A stretch of DNA of 64,000 nt from Styela clava (lineage: Eukaryota > Chordata > Ascidiacea > Stolidobranchia > Styelidae), in the NCBI RefSeq assembly GCF_964204865.1, contig NC_135258.1:12143001-12207000 (forward strand). Direction: 5' to 3'. Shown in pieces: positions 25,601-39,000 of the stretch; positions within the stretch are counted from its first letter, which is position 1, and the number at the start of each line of letters is the position of its first letter. The notes beneath the pieces were generated by a model. That model worked only from the letters and a program-made list of their open reading frames with translations, was not told the DNA's origin and did not search any database. The translations under genes were made by a program, and so were the position numbers.

Positions 25601-26569
25601 GTTCAGAGGCCGAAGACTTATCGATCGAAAGTTAGGGGATCCCAAAACAGCGCTCTTACTCCATAGTGACACCTTGTGTCCCGTCACTAATTAATTAATA
25701 ACTCGCTAATTATACGACATAATTCGGCCAAAATCAATAGGCTTCTGGTCCGAGATAAGATGAATGCGCATGCATCTGGAGCAGATTCAATTTCGCTTTC
25801 GTGAGATATCGCGTGCATCTAACAGACAAACAGACATACAGACAGAAAAATACATATCAACATACTTACCGATTGAAATCGATAAGTAATAAGAATAATT
25901 TTGTTAATGCATTGGTCTAGGGCTCTAGGCATTTGTTAATTGCGCGTGGGAAAAATGTTTTGCCACCAGGATCGAAATGAAATTGCATACAGGTTATGTC
26001 GAAAAGCAAGATGCTTTATGACGTACAATATTACGATACGAGAAATTAAAAATTAATAATTGAAAATTTCGTTTTCAATATTTTATTTTCGCTTGATAAA
26101 TATACGCTAATATTTTGTTTGAATAACTCATTTGAGTGACTTCTTTCGGGGTGGTTGTGCTATAGGTAAATTACCACTTTCATATTTCTAGTTTCAGAGC
26201 AACGATTATTAGCGAAACGTTGCCGAATACCATTTGTGAAATTGTTATGTAATAATTTTGATTCATTCAATAAAGTCGTGTTAATTCTTGCAACAGTATC
26301 CTCGCAGTTAGTACATGCTGTTCCACTAACATGAAGACAGAGATAAAAAAAATACTTTCGGAAAATCGGAACACGGTAATCTAATCAAGCATATTATTAT
26401 ATACATAGATTATTGGTATTCTTACTTCAATTTTGCTTCGACTATACTTCGCAATAATTATTTTCCACTAATAAACTACAAACTAGCAGAATGAAATAAA
26501 ACTCTACTTACATGAACCGATGAGTGAGATGCCAGCCAGTATATAAAACGATATGATAGTTCTTGCCAT
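22619..26569 (-). CDS. Secreted protein with four fibronectin type I-like modules
   Basis: Predicted minus-strand exons: 26569-26512 (signal peptide, starting MARTIISFYILAGISLIGS), 25103-24942, 24380-24183, 23697-23560, 22803-22619 (stop TGA). Every internal junction is phase 1 and the summed length is a whole number of codons (246 residues). Each of the last four exons carries one finger module with the spacing C-x-D-x(6)-Y-x2-G-x2-F...C-x-C...C; for example, exon 3 has CRDSKTGLVYARGTSFVR and then CTC, and exon 5 has CLDTTTNRYYPEGSKF and then CTC. Module 1 has G instead of D after the first Cys; module 3 (CYDRH...) is more divergent, lacking the Gly. Module 1 could also read through to a stop at 24883 (92-residue product) and module 2 to 24166. 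FN1 modules normally bind fibrin or matrix proteins. The role here is unknown. The phase-1 chain is strong evidence, while the donors of exons 2 and 3 (G|gtaggg, G|gtcaga) are weaker. Confidence 0.62.
23146..23330. repeat. Foldback element with repeated 'acatttgaaccca' arms
   Basis: The left arm has two tandem copies of 'acatttgaacccatg'. The right arm has the reverse complement, again twice ('catgggttcaaatgt', 'cgtgggttcaaatgt'). The centre also holds shorter inverted pairs (acccatgggt). The block lies in the last intron of the finger-module gene. It is probably a non-autonomous foldback/MITE. No protein is encoded. Confidence 0.6.
24063..24165 (+). mobile_element. SINE, 3' part
   Basis: Same family as 1819-2126, plus orientation. 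Shared blocks include ggtaaccg.acgagag, gccatat.gttaagccgt, tatcggctt and the tail cctatcctattctat. The tail ends directly at the in-frame TGA that would terminate read-through of finger exon 3 (24166), 17 bases beyond that exon's proposed donor. Confidence 0.7.
24413..24586. mobile_element. hAT MITE, 174 bp, perfect target duplication
   Basis: The ends are CAGTAGTGGGATTCAGCCGG and TTGAATCCCACCCCTG. The 8-bp duplication gttacagc is identical on both sides (24405-24412 and 24587-24594). It is the same family as 16457-16636, inverted. It sits in the intron just upstream of the second finger-module exon. Confidence 0.9.
25575..25893 (-). repeat. Dispersed repeat of about 310 bp, inverted relative to 45005-45315
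   Basis: The block runs from 'cacaaaaaaacgagaatat' through 'ccgaagacttatcgatcgaaag', 'aataactcgctaattatacg' and 'ggcttctggtccgagataag' to a gtctgt-type simple repeat and 'accgattgaaatcgataagt'. The reverse complement of essentially every part occurs in the same order at 45005-45315. This one lies in the first intron of the finger-module gene. Class not assigned; the conserved body next to a CAGA/TCTG microsatellite suggests a non-autonomous DNA element. Confidence 0.7.
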
Positions 26570-29500
26570 CCTCTAATCTAGAGTGGAAACTATTCAAGAA
26601 CGTTGGCCTCAGCTGGTGAAATTTAGTAAGCTAATAAGCTGAGGTATTTGCAAAAATGCAAAACGTTCCATTTTCGGTTCATTTACTCTCAGATTCTTAG
26701 TAACTCAATGGGGCGATTGTTTGACAGAAAACGGGGTAGTACTATGAAAACAACAATAGGTGTTTTGAAATGCCGACGGGTGCCCGACGATGCGTTGATT
26801 TATTACAGTCTGTTGAAAAATTAGGATACAAGCCCATAGTTTTATTACTTGGACTTTTGAGGCATGTTACGTGACTCAGCTATAGGATATTCGGTAATCA
26901 TATAAATAACTAATCAATTGAATTGAATTTTCTGGCGTCCTACAATTATATGCAGTGGTCATCAGTATAAAGATAAAATTGAACCAGTATATCTTCATTT
27001 ATAGAATTAATGCATTCAATTCTGCCGGTATATGACATGTTAACTACAAGCATACTGACATGCATGTATGGATGGATATAAATTGATATATATGCCGATT
27101 TTGTCAGGATATATACCAGTGATACTCAACTCAACAACCTTTCCTGCGGCTCTTGTTAATGCTTTAAAACTTAACTACTTTCAAAGAAATTTGTTCACTG
27201 AAAACTAATAATTTACTTAATCATTGTCTTAATCATTGCCTGTTAGTCGAATGGATTACCCCGTGTTTATTTGCGAGGCGTTGACTAATCTACAAGATGC
27301 AATAGTGACGCAACAGCAAGCGTATTCGCGGCCACTCGGACACTTTTCACATGGAGAGATTTTAGACATGGCTGTAATCATTGACTTGCTTTCGTAGATT
27401 TTTCAGTTTTTATCGCATTTGCGAATATTACGTTTAAATCAAATAACTCAATAATTATTTTAATTTTTGGAGAGTTTTAATTTTGATTCAGTAATCGAAA
27501 ATAGTCCTGAAATATTTGCCAATCAACTGGCGATCATCTCAATCAGCAACTGTACCTTGCATCCTTCACGATTACGGCCCGCTTCGACATACTTAATAGA
27601 AATCAAAGCCAAATTAAATGGCTGTTAGTCTCGGGGTGGGCAAAATCGAATAATTATCTGTATCGAATATTATGAATAATTTTAACGAATACCAAATAGT
27701 CGAATAATGAATATTTTTTTTATACACAACAAGGATCCAGAACGTCGGAGGTCGTTACTCCCGTTTGAAATGAATAGAAACATTGAAACGCAGGCAATAA
27801 AGCGTTTTTTTACTGGTTAATTTCATCATAATCGCTGATTGTTTTTGTCACTGCGATCGTTTCGGCAGCGATATCCTTAAGTTGGTAATCTATATTCCCA
27901 CCCTTTCTCTTTTTTTGCAAAAATAATGGGTCACCGGATATGGAAGTTTTATATTTCCAGTATATCCATGAGCTCACATCAGCGACAGCTGTTGAAGGAA
28001 TTAAGGACTGATTTCAAAACCAAATTAATTTTATTCTGAGTTTTATCCTCTGCCTTGGCTTTGATCTTACTTATCACCGCTTGTAAATGTAACCATGTCT
28101 GTTCAAACAATTTTTAAAATTCAGAGTAAGGTCTTATTTTCAGGCTAGGTCTTATTTTCGGGTAAACACGGTATTTAACCGGAATATAAATGTATTTTTC
28201 CCTGATATATATATATATATATATGTTTCTCTTTTTTGATTCGGTTAAAAATTTACTTTCAGACATACATGACTAACATTTGTTCGTAGATAATAGTTTA
28301 AAATCGAAACGATATTCAATTTATAATTCTCGTGATTGTGAAATATTCGAAATCACATTGATAAGGCCAAAGTATACATTCAAGTTTCGACATACGTTGA
28401 AATGTGATATCACCTCTGACATCATCACTCTTTGTGACATCAACGAGTTGCGTAAATAAGGTCGTTTGAATGACGACTTCATGTTTTTAATCGAACAAGA
28501 TTCTAAGAATTATGAGCTGCTCAATTGTTCTTTGGTTTAATTATAGCAATCAGTTTACACTGAAATTTATACGAATATTATTTATTTTATTCTTCACTTG
28601 AAATTGATAATAGAATACAAGTCTCTAATCTGACCATTGCTTTCGCGCTGATCAAATTGAATGTTATGAGAATGACCACACACTGGAATATTACTCAGTC
28701 CAGTTACTTTGTCCAGATATGGCACCATTCCTGTTCACGCTCGCGTGATTAACATGAAATAAATGTCTGTCACGCCTGATCGTAGTTTTAATCCACCCAT
28801 TTCAATACCCATTTTTGTATGGTCATGTTAATATCTGGGCTTTGTATGTAAAATCAGTTATTAAATACAATATAATTACCGGTAGTACACTAAGCATGCA
28901 TTAAATGTCTGAGGTACAGTGAATAGCTACGACGATAAATATAACTAGCCACAATATAGGTTTACCCATCAATGGCGCTTGGCGCGTTCTGTGCAAAGGC
29001 AGCGATTGTTATATGTACCACGTGTTACGGTGACGCACATTATTTGTTGTACGCTGGGTTACGCGTCGGCTGGTTGTTTCGTAATGTTTATTGGCTTAGC
29101 GGGTATTTTAGCGAGTAGCATCAAAGCATGACTTTGTCACAACATATCTTTATCTATGGAAGTCCAATGTCGGTTATGTTTGGCTTTGAGGCTGGTTAGG
29201 ACAGTAGGAGGTTATGCTTTATCTTTTCATGGGCGTAGTGTATTATAATACCACGCCTTCTGTCCTGAATTTGCACCGTTCTGCAATTCTTCATTGCATC
29301 AGTATCTTATCCATATTCCACAATTCGGCAGTTTGACAGTCACTACTGTGTCATGGTCCTCTGGCAGTCTGGTCTATGTATTCAAGTACAGAAGTATTAC
29401 AGATTGTATAACTGCTGAACTGTGTAAGGACAGAAAAAGATGATAGTCATATACAGACTGCAGACAGACATAGATAGAAGCATCTCTAAACATTGTACAG

Positions 29501-30012
29501 CTGTAAGTCTGTAAGCCAAAGGCTGAAAGGCATGGATCAGACTAGGAATTCTGTCGGTCTGTTGAGACTACACTTTCAGACTTTGAATAATTTGAAATTA
29601 AACAGTTAAATAAACTTAAGTAATGTTTTAATTTTCATTAGTGCAGTAGTGTGAGATATCCAAATTTAAAAAGCTTTGTCCCATGTCAGCATGTACTGAT
29701 GTAGCTTAATAATCTTTAGCAAGTTCCAAGGATAAACTGATAAACATATCTGAATACATAACTTATTTCAGTATTTATGCAAGTACAGAAGTACACAGTA
29801 ATTTAAAATTGGTTTATTGTTCAACAAAATAGTAAGTGTTATTAAGCCTGAGTGTATTTTAAATTTTGACTTCTGTCATTTGAAAAATGTCTGAATGTGA
29901 ATGTCTGCTGCATGTATCAATTGTACATGTTGGATTATTTTGAGATCTTTATTGATAGGATTTTCATATAGTTTTACTCATTAGATATAAATATTGATAA
30001 TGCATCAATAAC
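26570..30012. other. Intergenic region between divergent genes
   Basis: It separates the minus-strand finger gene from the plus-strand PGC-1-like gene, so both promoters should lie here. About 28960-29110 is locally richer in CpG (ggcgcttggcgcg, gttacgcgtcggc, and an E-box cacgtg at about 29019), which is a reasonable candidate promoter zone for the coactivator. An (AT)n run lies at 28206-28226. A MITE fragment (tcttattttcgggtaaac) lies at about 28120-28172. No exon is seen. Confidence 0.45.
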
Positions 30013-33000
30013 ATGAGTATGGCAATGTTGGAAACCAATGATATTCCCGATCTCGATATTTTAATAAACGCAGCAGAAAATGGAGATTCTTCAGAAGGAA
30101 GCTGTCCGGGTATATAAGCTATGTTTCTTTATATTGTGATTGTTTCATTTCTAAAACATTTTTTGAACTAGTGGTGTGATCACACAGTAATGCTACATTT
30201 AGGGATCATCAGACCAACTAGCAATAAGCTTCATGTGATTACATATTTGCTTTAATACTGGAATATCTGGAAATTTCTGTTACTGCAGTACTGCAAGTTA
30301 CAATTTGACCAAAAAAAATATTGGAGCAGTATGTGCAAGTCTATTTGGTAACAGAAATGTATTGATGGATTTTAAACTACTGTTTTCAAGGAAATTCCAA
30401 ATCTCATAAAAACTTGCAATTATTTGTTTGAAGCAAAAACCCCAGTTTACTACCAAAGCTATACCAAAGTAATGCATTGATGTTTTTATTTTAACCAACA
30501 AAATGTTGTTGGTGTTGGCTTGGCATGGCATTTTTGTTGGTCATGGTGTTTTTTACAGCTGGAAAAAATAAACGGATATACTACTTCATTTTACATTATT
30601 ACCAATCGTGACACATGCTGTGTGTATAACTTTCGGGATCCTTAAATCATCAATTTCATCTGCAGTTAACTTTTGTTATTATGTATTATGCTTGAGAGTT
30701 ATCGAGTGGTTTGCCAACTAGATTTACATTGCTTCTATCATTGCAGTTTGTATTGATTACTTTTGCTGAATTCATAGATCACATTGCAATCACAATTTTA
30801 TAATTTTATTTTCCTTGTCCAAACATAAAGCATAATCCAATTTTTAAATTCAAATTTTGAATAGTTCGAGGCATTTTCAAGTCCTATTTTTTTTTCTTCA
30901 GATAAAGTAGCTTTTGATCCTGATGAATATGCTGGTGTGGTACAATGGTATAATCAACAAACACAAAATTTACAGGAACACTACGATACCCATCTCGAGT
31001 ATCAAGTAAGCAATTGTTCTATTATTGAATCACTTTCATTCATAATTGGTAACTAAGGTAGCGGGGGCAATCTGGTTTACTGGCTGGTAACCTAGTGCTT
31101 GGTTCATTAGTCTATGTTGTTTAGTCAAAACAGGGAATGAATGGCTAATGTTTTATGTTACATTTCAGTCTTTATCCATTATATTTTAACATTTCAATAA
31201 GGACAAACATATACAATTTTGAAAAGAAAATCGATTTTGTGTTTTAAACTTGATCTATTTTTATATTCAAAGCCCTATGAATTGTTTGTTATCTTATTTT
31301 TCAATTGACCTAAAAATGGGAGTAGTGGTCCATAAAATTTCTCACGCTCGAAAAAATTCTTAAATGAAGTCATTTTCGTGGATTGTTTTGTTTCCAATTT
31401 GATTGTATTGCTATCACTTGTAAATACGAAAATGAAAATTTTGGGCCTGAAAATTGGTCTCAAAATTAATGTTATGCATCAATATGAGCTAAGTATTCCA
31501 CAACATACAGCAATAATTTTAATGCCATATGTTAATTAATAAGCATAACTATTAGTAGGTTATTAGTTTCTCCTTTGATCAAAAAGTACATCTCGTTCTA
31601 ATATAATTTATATTTTACAAGTAAACAACCGTTCACAATATCCCTGAGTGCAAGCTGTTTTTTCTGTGTCACGAAATCGTGTGTTGGTGTTACATTTTTT
31701 ACTTTTTTTAATCTGTTTATCATTTAAACTTTTCACAATATCTTTGTAAATGTTTTTGGTGGGAAATATCATATTCTGATCATTTTTAATGAATGTTTTC
31801 ATTTAAGTTGATTGTTAAATTTGATCTTATTTTCAATTAACCTTCAAAATAACTTTGCATTTTATCTGATTGCTTGTTAAAATTGTAATTGGGTATTTGT
31901 TCTTATTAGCATAGTTCAAATTTCTAATTAGACTGAATTAAAGTTTACCCAAAGTCCATATTATAAAAGTCGCAACTGGCTATTTCTAAATATATATCAT
32001 CCAGTAATTTGTTTTCAAATTTTTTGAATCCAAGTTAAAATATGTTTCAACCAAGTTATTTGAGATTTTTTTGTTTTGTGTCAACAGAATGGAGAATGTT
32101 ATGGAGATATATCGTATATATATCGAAACAATATTGTTTTTGCATTACAGAAGCAAAAATTAGCTGAAGAAAATGAAGCTGGATTATTAGAAGCGTTACA
32201 ACAATCTCTTGACAATTTTGAATCTGATCACATGTCAGATTTTGCTTGTCTTTCTTCATCATTAGACAATCCATACTCAACATGCACTTTCTCTAACTCA
32301 AGTCCTACTAAAACATATACAAGTCCCAATTCATCATCAGACTTCAACAATCTTTTGGGTCAGCCATCAATGGTAAGGGTTTGTATGTCTTTCGGTTGTA
32401 TGCTGTCAACACAAAGCCACGTGCTTTAATGATTTGTTTGTACAACATTCAAGCAGAGTCATTCATATTGGTTTGTCAGAGGTCAAATTTATGTCGTGTG
32501 TCATCTCACAATTTTCTTTTAATAGCCATTATATTGTCATTTAGTCAATGTGCCCGTATTTGAGCATTGCTCCATTCTTTCTCAAAATAATAGCCTTTTT
32601 GAAGTAAGATTAATTTATTTTATACAGCTATTTTGGGCAAATTTGCATCTATAACCGATTACTATTGAACATCTTTTATTAGTTAAATATGTTTCAACTC
32701 CTGGTATAGCAATCAATGTTTTTTTTACTTTTCTTGTAGCTCAAGAAACTACTTTTGAGTCCTTCAAATGAAAATTATCCAAAGGAAATAGATTCACCGA
32801 ATTCATCAGATGCCTCTTCCAGCAAGGTTAGATATTACTGTATTCTATATTTTGTTGTGAAATTTACCAAAGAGACTTTTGTTGATTTCAGGTATTGCAA
32901 ATTTATAATTTACTCAGCCATTTAGTTTTTATCTTTTTTTCTGAATTCAAGAAATTTTCCCATAAACACTGATGTACTGACCGTGTTATGGTCAACTATT

Positions 33001-36000
33001 CTTCTATAATTGAGTAGGTTCTTCAGGCTCACCACTCAGCAGTAGAATCTATGTTCATTATTTTTATTTATCTTAGTCCAAGGTATCGAGTCCTTCGCAA
33101 AGTTCATCATCAAGTCGTGAAGATGACTTTCGTCCCAAGATTCCTAGAAAAAAGAAACCTTTCGCTGAATTATTAAAGCATATGGAGGCAATAGAAACTG
33201 ATGCTAAAGATGAGATAAATGGTTAGTTTTATCCCTGCTTATGTTTGCACAATAATTTTCTGCATTACATGAGAGTGTTATAGGCACCAGCACCAGGAAC
33301 ACACTTGCCATCACACCTCTACCCTGTATGGTTCGTAGATTGGAATTATGGGAGAGATAATTTTGGTTGCAAGAAGATGGCTGAAGTCCTCGCTGTCATT
33401 TTGTGGTTTTGTAGCTACTGGCTGGTCCTTCATCACAGTAGTCATGGAACAATGGACCTGTAATCTATATCCTATTGGACCTGGACGAACAGGATGATTA
33501 TGTCATCCTATTTCCTTTTTTCTCCGCAGAATTAATATGAAAATCCTGTTCTGTTGATGGTTTGTGCTAAAACCATAGATAGACCTGAAACAGTTATGTG
33601 ATGATTCGAGTTTTTTTTATCTCAATTAGGCACCATAATATTTCACTGTCTGTCTACTTTTGTTACCATTGCACCTAGACTGAGGCAAGTTGATTTAAGG
33701 TAATAAATTTTTTCCAATTGTTTTACTCTGAATAAGGCAAAGCACAAGCAGCTGACTGCTTCGGTTCCAGTGTTATTGGACCAACATGCAAATCACCGGT
33801 AGACTATCACTTCCCACACTCTCAAGAGTCTCAGACTTTCATGAATGTCTGCTCTGGCTTATTTTACTAAAATTTTTAGGATGAAAAAAGTTCAATTTTC
33901 TGAAAGTTGAAAATTAGTAGATTATCTGAATTTATTTGACATTTCTTTCATATTTTTCCATTAGTGGTTGATCCTCCAGTAGTTCAAAAACCAAAACCTA
34001 TACAAACAACAAGATTATTGAACACTAAGCAATACATGAGAAAATATGGATCAGCACCAAACAGCAGGGAAAGAACACCACCCTCGGAAAAGGTGACTGC
34101 AAAACAGCCAAAGAGAGCTAGGTAAGTTGAAAGCAAAAAAAAAAGTAAAAAATATTAAAAAGAATATTGAATTTCTAAATCATTGTATAATAAATTAATT
34201 TTAAATTTTTTATTTGCAAATATAACTTATAAGCGCGCTCACTCGTATTTATATTGATTTTTTATAAAAAAAATTGTAACACAATTGAAGATTTTAATTT
34301 GAAAATAGTAATTTATTCCTCTTGAACTTTTATTAGCACCAAAATTTACATTTGTATAACAGGATAATCCTTCATCCTGTGTCAAAATCCATTAATTCAA
34401 GTGGATTGCAGAATACAAAAAGTAGTGAAATGTGAGTTTGGGTTTTTAATCATTCAAACTCCCAATGTTGTAAATCAGGGGTTCTCGAACTTATTAAGCC
34501 ACACCCCCTTTTTAGATTTTGTCGAGTTTCGCGCTCCACCTCAAAAATAACTAGCTAACAATAACCCTTTTTAGATTTTGTCAAGTTTCGCGCTCCACCT
34601 CAAAAATAACTAGCTAACAATAAGCTACAAATAACAGATAGTAAGGCGAAAGTATGTTTTATTTGAAAAAACAGGTTGAAAATACGTGGATAGAATGTGA
34701 ATAATGAAATAAAGGGAAAGTTTTGAAATGTAAATATCCAAAATAATTCGGGTCTAAATCTAACAAATTTACAGGACTACACCCCCCTCGTGGGCCGCAC
34801 CCCACCGTTTTAAAACCACTGTTCAAAATGCTGTAATTTGTACCCTCTTTCTCAGCCATTTAGAGGCATTTTCATCATGTGTGAATGAACGAGATACCTA
34901 AAACGGGTATGATTTGGTGCCTGGCATTATTCAATTCATGTTAATTTTCATATTTTGTTTAGATCACTAAAACCAAAATTACCAGAATCTGTGAATTTAA
35001 AACAGCAGTTAATCAGCAATATTGCATCGCCAATATCATCTGCAAGTGATTCCTCAGTGTCAATTAAAAGTAAGTTGAATACAATAATCTTTTTATTTTA
35101 TTTTTTCTATAGAATAATCTGTTTTAAAAAGAACAAACTCTTCGGGTAGCCTACCCAGTTTATTACACAATCAGTAAGGTGGAAAGCGTGGAATTTGAAC
35201 ATAAAATTGCTCAATATTATATATTTTTTTAATATTTTTTGTTTCCGTATCGAAGGCAGCAAGAGAGGAGCGAATAGTGAAATTGATTTACTGAAAGTAA
35301 AGAGATCTCGAATTGCAGCTATGAATGATGAAAATGGCCAAAGAAAGTCAGAATCTAAATCTGTGGATCACGATTACTGTAATGGTCAAGATGCAGCTAA
35401 CAATTTAATTACAACAAGTGAGTGTGTTTCATAGTTGATTGGTGTATCTCTTTACATTGGTATGGCAAATTGTTTTAAATCAGCAGACCAATTGGAAATC
35501 AATCACTCATTGTTTTCGTAACTATTTATGCGACCATAGCTGTTGAAAGTCTTTTTTCCTTAGTTTCATGTTCGACTTGGTTGTAGTCATTGTTTTTAGG
35601 ATATCACTGTTTATGGCCATTTGTGCCAGATGAATTATTTCATGTATTACATACTTTAGTGTTTTCCTCACACAAACTCTTTTTTTCACACATCTTTTTG
35701 AATTTTTAAACACATCTGCACGATTCTCCCATCAAACTAATATCTTATCTCAATTTTATAATATGGGTGTCTAATTTCTACTATTTATTATATATTTTCT
35801 AGATTCTGGAACGATTGGCGGATCAGAAAGTAAAGAGTCTGAAGGAAGTTTCACTCAACCTGAGAATCCGCCAGCTTCTCAGTCAAAACTAGCATCACAG
35901 AAAGTTCTTAAGTGGGAAGATTATCTTCAACAAGTTCGAGCGGGAACAAGAAGTGCTCCTAACAGCCCAACATGCTCACCAAAAGTTTTAAGGGGTGCAG

Positions 36001-39000
36001 CTCGAACGCCAAACAATTTTATGGTTGTTTCGATCCCTGCATCTTCGACTCCACAACCAAAAATGATTTTGACATCATCCGCGGAAAATAGAGTACAACA
36101 TCGCTCACAGAAAGTTGTGCATGAAAATGTTCCAGTTCCCTTACCTGAACCTTTACGTAAAACTGTCATCAAGAACCAGTGTGGTTTACTTGAATTTGAC
36201 GAATACATTTCGGTGCTAAAGAACACTTTAAATACGCCGTCATCCATATCTGATACTTTGAGCGATAATGTATCGAGTATAGTAACAGGCACCGATGCTT
36301 TCTTATCCAGTGATCCATCCACTGTGAATGCTTCACGTATGAAGAATTCCGTGTCGACAAAACCACAATGCACAGTCGTTCAGAGAGAACAAAAAACCGA
36401 TAAAGTGCGCAATAACTCTGGATTTATCAAACCAACTACGAAAGCACAACTTCTTAAAATCGGAAATAATTTACGGATTTTGCAGACTAGTATTAATAGT
36501 AATAACACTATCAATGTCAAATCATCGCCAGTTGTTGGCAGTTCAGGACAGATGTTAATGATACAAGTTCCAACAACTGCAACTTCTTCATCAAAACCAG
36601 CGCCGGTTCCAGTCGTATGCAAACTTGTGAGCAGAAATAAGGATTTGAAATCGGTATCAAATGTTAATAGTGATGTTATTCCTATTCAACCTTCATCCGT
36701 CGTTAAAACCATACCGGTATCATCACCAATGAAATTACCCAGCTGTTCAAATGCTTCATCGGTTCCGACTGATCCACGTGATAAACGAAATCCTGTCACC
36801 CCTGTCAAAGATTTAAAAATTCCAGCTATGATGACAAATAGGTCCATGCAACAAAAACAAACCGAATTTGTCGGTACAAAACAACCAGCTTCACCGACTT
36901 TTAAACTTGTTACGTCTAATAAACATGGTGTCGAAACAAAGTCGTTAATTCTTAGCGGTGTGACTGGACAATTGAAAGACATTTTGACTCTTATGGCAAA
37001 GCAGCAAATTAAGAAAAAAGATGAAAGTACTTCTCCGCAAGATATTGCTGATAATAAAGAACAACAAGCAGACGCGTTGAAAAAACTATTATCTGTGATA
37101 GGATCTCTTAAGCAGCCAGGAAATGATCAAGTTCCTGTTGTGAAAGCGGGAAGTTCGCATAGCGAAACAGCAAACTGTCGACAATCTAGTTCAGAAAAAT
37201 CTTCTTTTCCTTCACCATTGACGTTGATTCATGAAATCAAACAAAACTTTAATAAAAAGAAAGAGGCTGAACTACATGAAAAGCAAAGGAACGTTGCAGT
37301 GAATGATAAAAATCAGTCAAGCAAGACTGTTTCATCCATTGCGAAGACTTCTAAACTTATTCAGAATGTTGAACCAATTATGAGTACAAAATTAAAACCA
37401 GTAGTTCAGACAATTATTGATCAACCATCATTTTCTGCATCATCTAAAATGGTTACCAGAAATGAACATAATAACAAAAATTTGAATTCGGAAATGATAC
37501 ACGGGGCATCTTCAACAGAAGCTTCAGATATCAGTACATCGGTTAAAGATTTTCCAAATAATGTTTTACTACCTGTCACCTCACACAAATTGCAGACATC
37601 ATCTGCACAGTCATTGCAATCTGATTCAAATGCAATTATTACAAACTCGTCACCCTGTGTATCTAGTACAACCAGTATGACTATTTCAAGCGAAACACAA
37701 TCCATTTCAAATGTTCCAATTACAAGCACTATTCCTAATTTGATTTTATCCAATCAGACAGTAGTTTCTTCATCTATGTTACAACCAAGCGATTCTGATG
37801 CCTCAACTGTACTTCTTAAATCAAACCACAGGACTAAGGACTCTGGAAATATCCCATCTGACCAAATTGAGCTGAATTGTAATGTTGTTAAAGACTGTCC
37901 TCAGGAATATGTACCTTTCGAACCAGACATTGCACCTGATTCTGCCCTTCCTATTGATTCTAATATAAATACCTCCGTTGCTGGGAACCCTAATAAATCA
38001 AGCACAGAATTCGCCAGCACGCCAGTTCCTATTTTACACCCTGGAGAGGAAATGGAAGTTATTGATGAAGTGCTACCAATATCATCTGTCACTGTCCCCT
38101 CACAACCTTCTGAGAGCATCACAAATACAGATACGGTGCTGTGTGCTAACCAGTCAAAAAGTAAAGCAAAATTTTCAATGACTCGGAGTATGGCGGCTGC
38201 TGAAATGTTAGCTTCTGATGTTATCGACGATGGAACTCAAGAGGTGAGATTGACGTTTTAACTGTTTTTTTTTGTGATGAAACTTAAATATACGGTAACT
38301 TAAACTTAATTTTCTATTTCAAAATTCCTACTGTATTTTTTTGACATAGCTGTTTATCTTAAGAATGACCTAGTGCAGGGCTACTCAACTGGTGGACCGC
38401 GGTCCGAATCCGGACCTTTCGTGTATTAGATTTGGACCGCACCTAATTATTTATTTTGGATCATTAGCCCCACTTTTTGAATTTCCTATTATAAAATGAC
38501 TTTCATAGTTTTGAATATATACGAAAAGAACTATAACACCATAATAAACAAATTTAATTTGCTACTAATCATACTCGTTTAAGGATGCCGAAATATCATA
38601 CCTGGAAAGACCGGACCCAAATAATTTTGAAGTTTTGTTTGCGGACCTTCGATAAATATAGTTGAGTAGCCCTGACCTAGTGCATTTTCCACTTAGGTGT
38701 AAACAATTTTTACAGTTCTTGCTGAAACATTGTTTATAGGCCGCGGACTGGCATGAATAGCTAATCAATATCAACTGATTGTCTTTATAATGACATAACA
38801 TAACAGAGTGTCAGTCAAAATTTGACAGTATATGAGATATAGACGAACTTGTTAAGATATTTCAGTTGATATATAATTAGAACTTGCTAAACAGCTCTTC
38901 ATTATTGAAAACGTATAGAAATGCATTATTAGGTCAGTTTATATAGAACTAAAGTTTATGCAAAACTGTGAATGGCATTTCTTGTAATTTTGGTTATTAA

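Noticed and set aside
26175-26317. Possible extra exon (CTNCEDTVARINTT...) between the signal exon and the first finger exon
   Set aside because: It has a matching acceptor phase and is open for about 48 codons, but no good phase-1 donor follows and the finger spacing is absent. The signal exon joins the first finger exon in frame without it.
35927-36373. 148-codon antisense open frame over the coactivator's large exon
   Set aside because: It is a mirror of biased Ser/Thr-rich sense codons. It has no domain, no splice context of its own and overlaps a well-supported exon.
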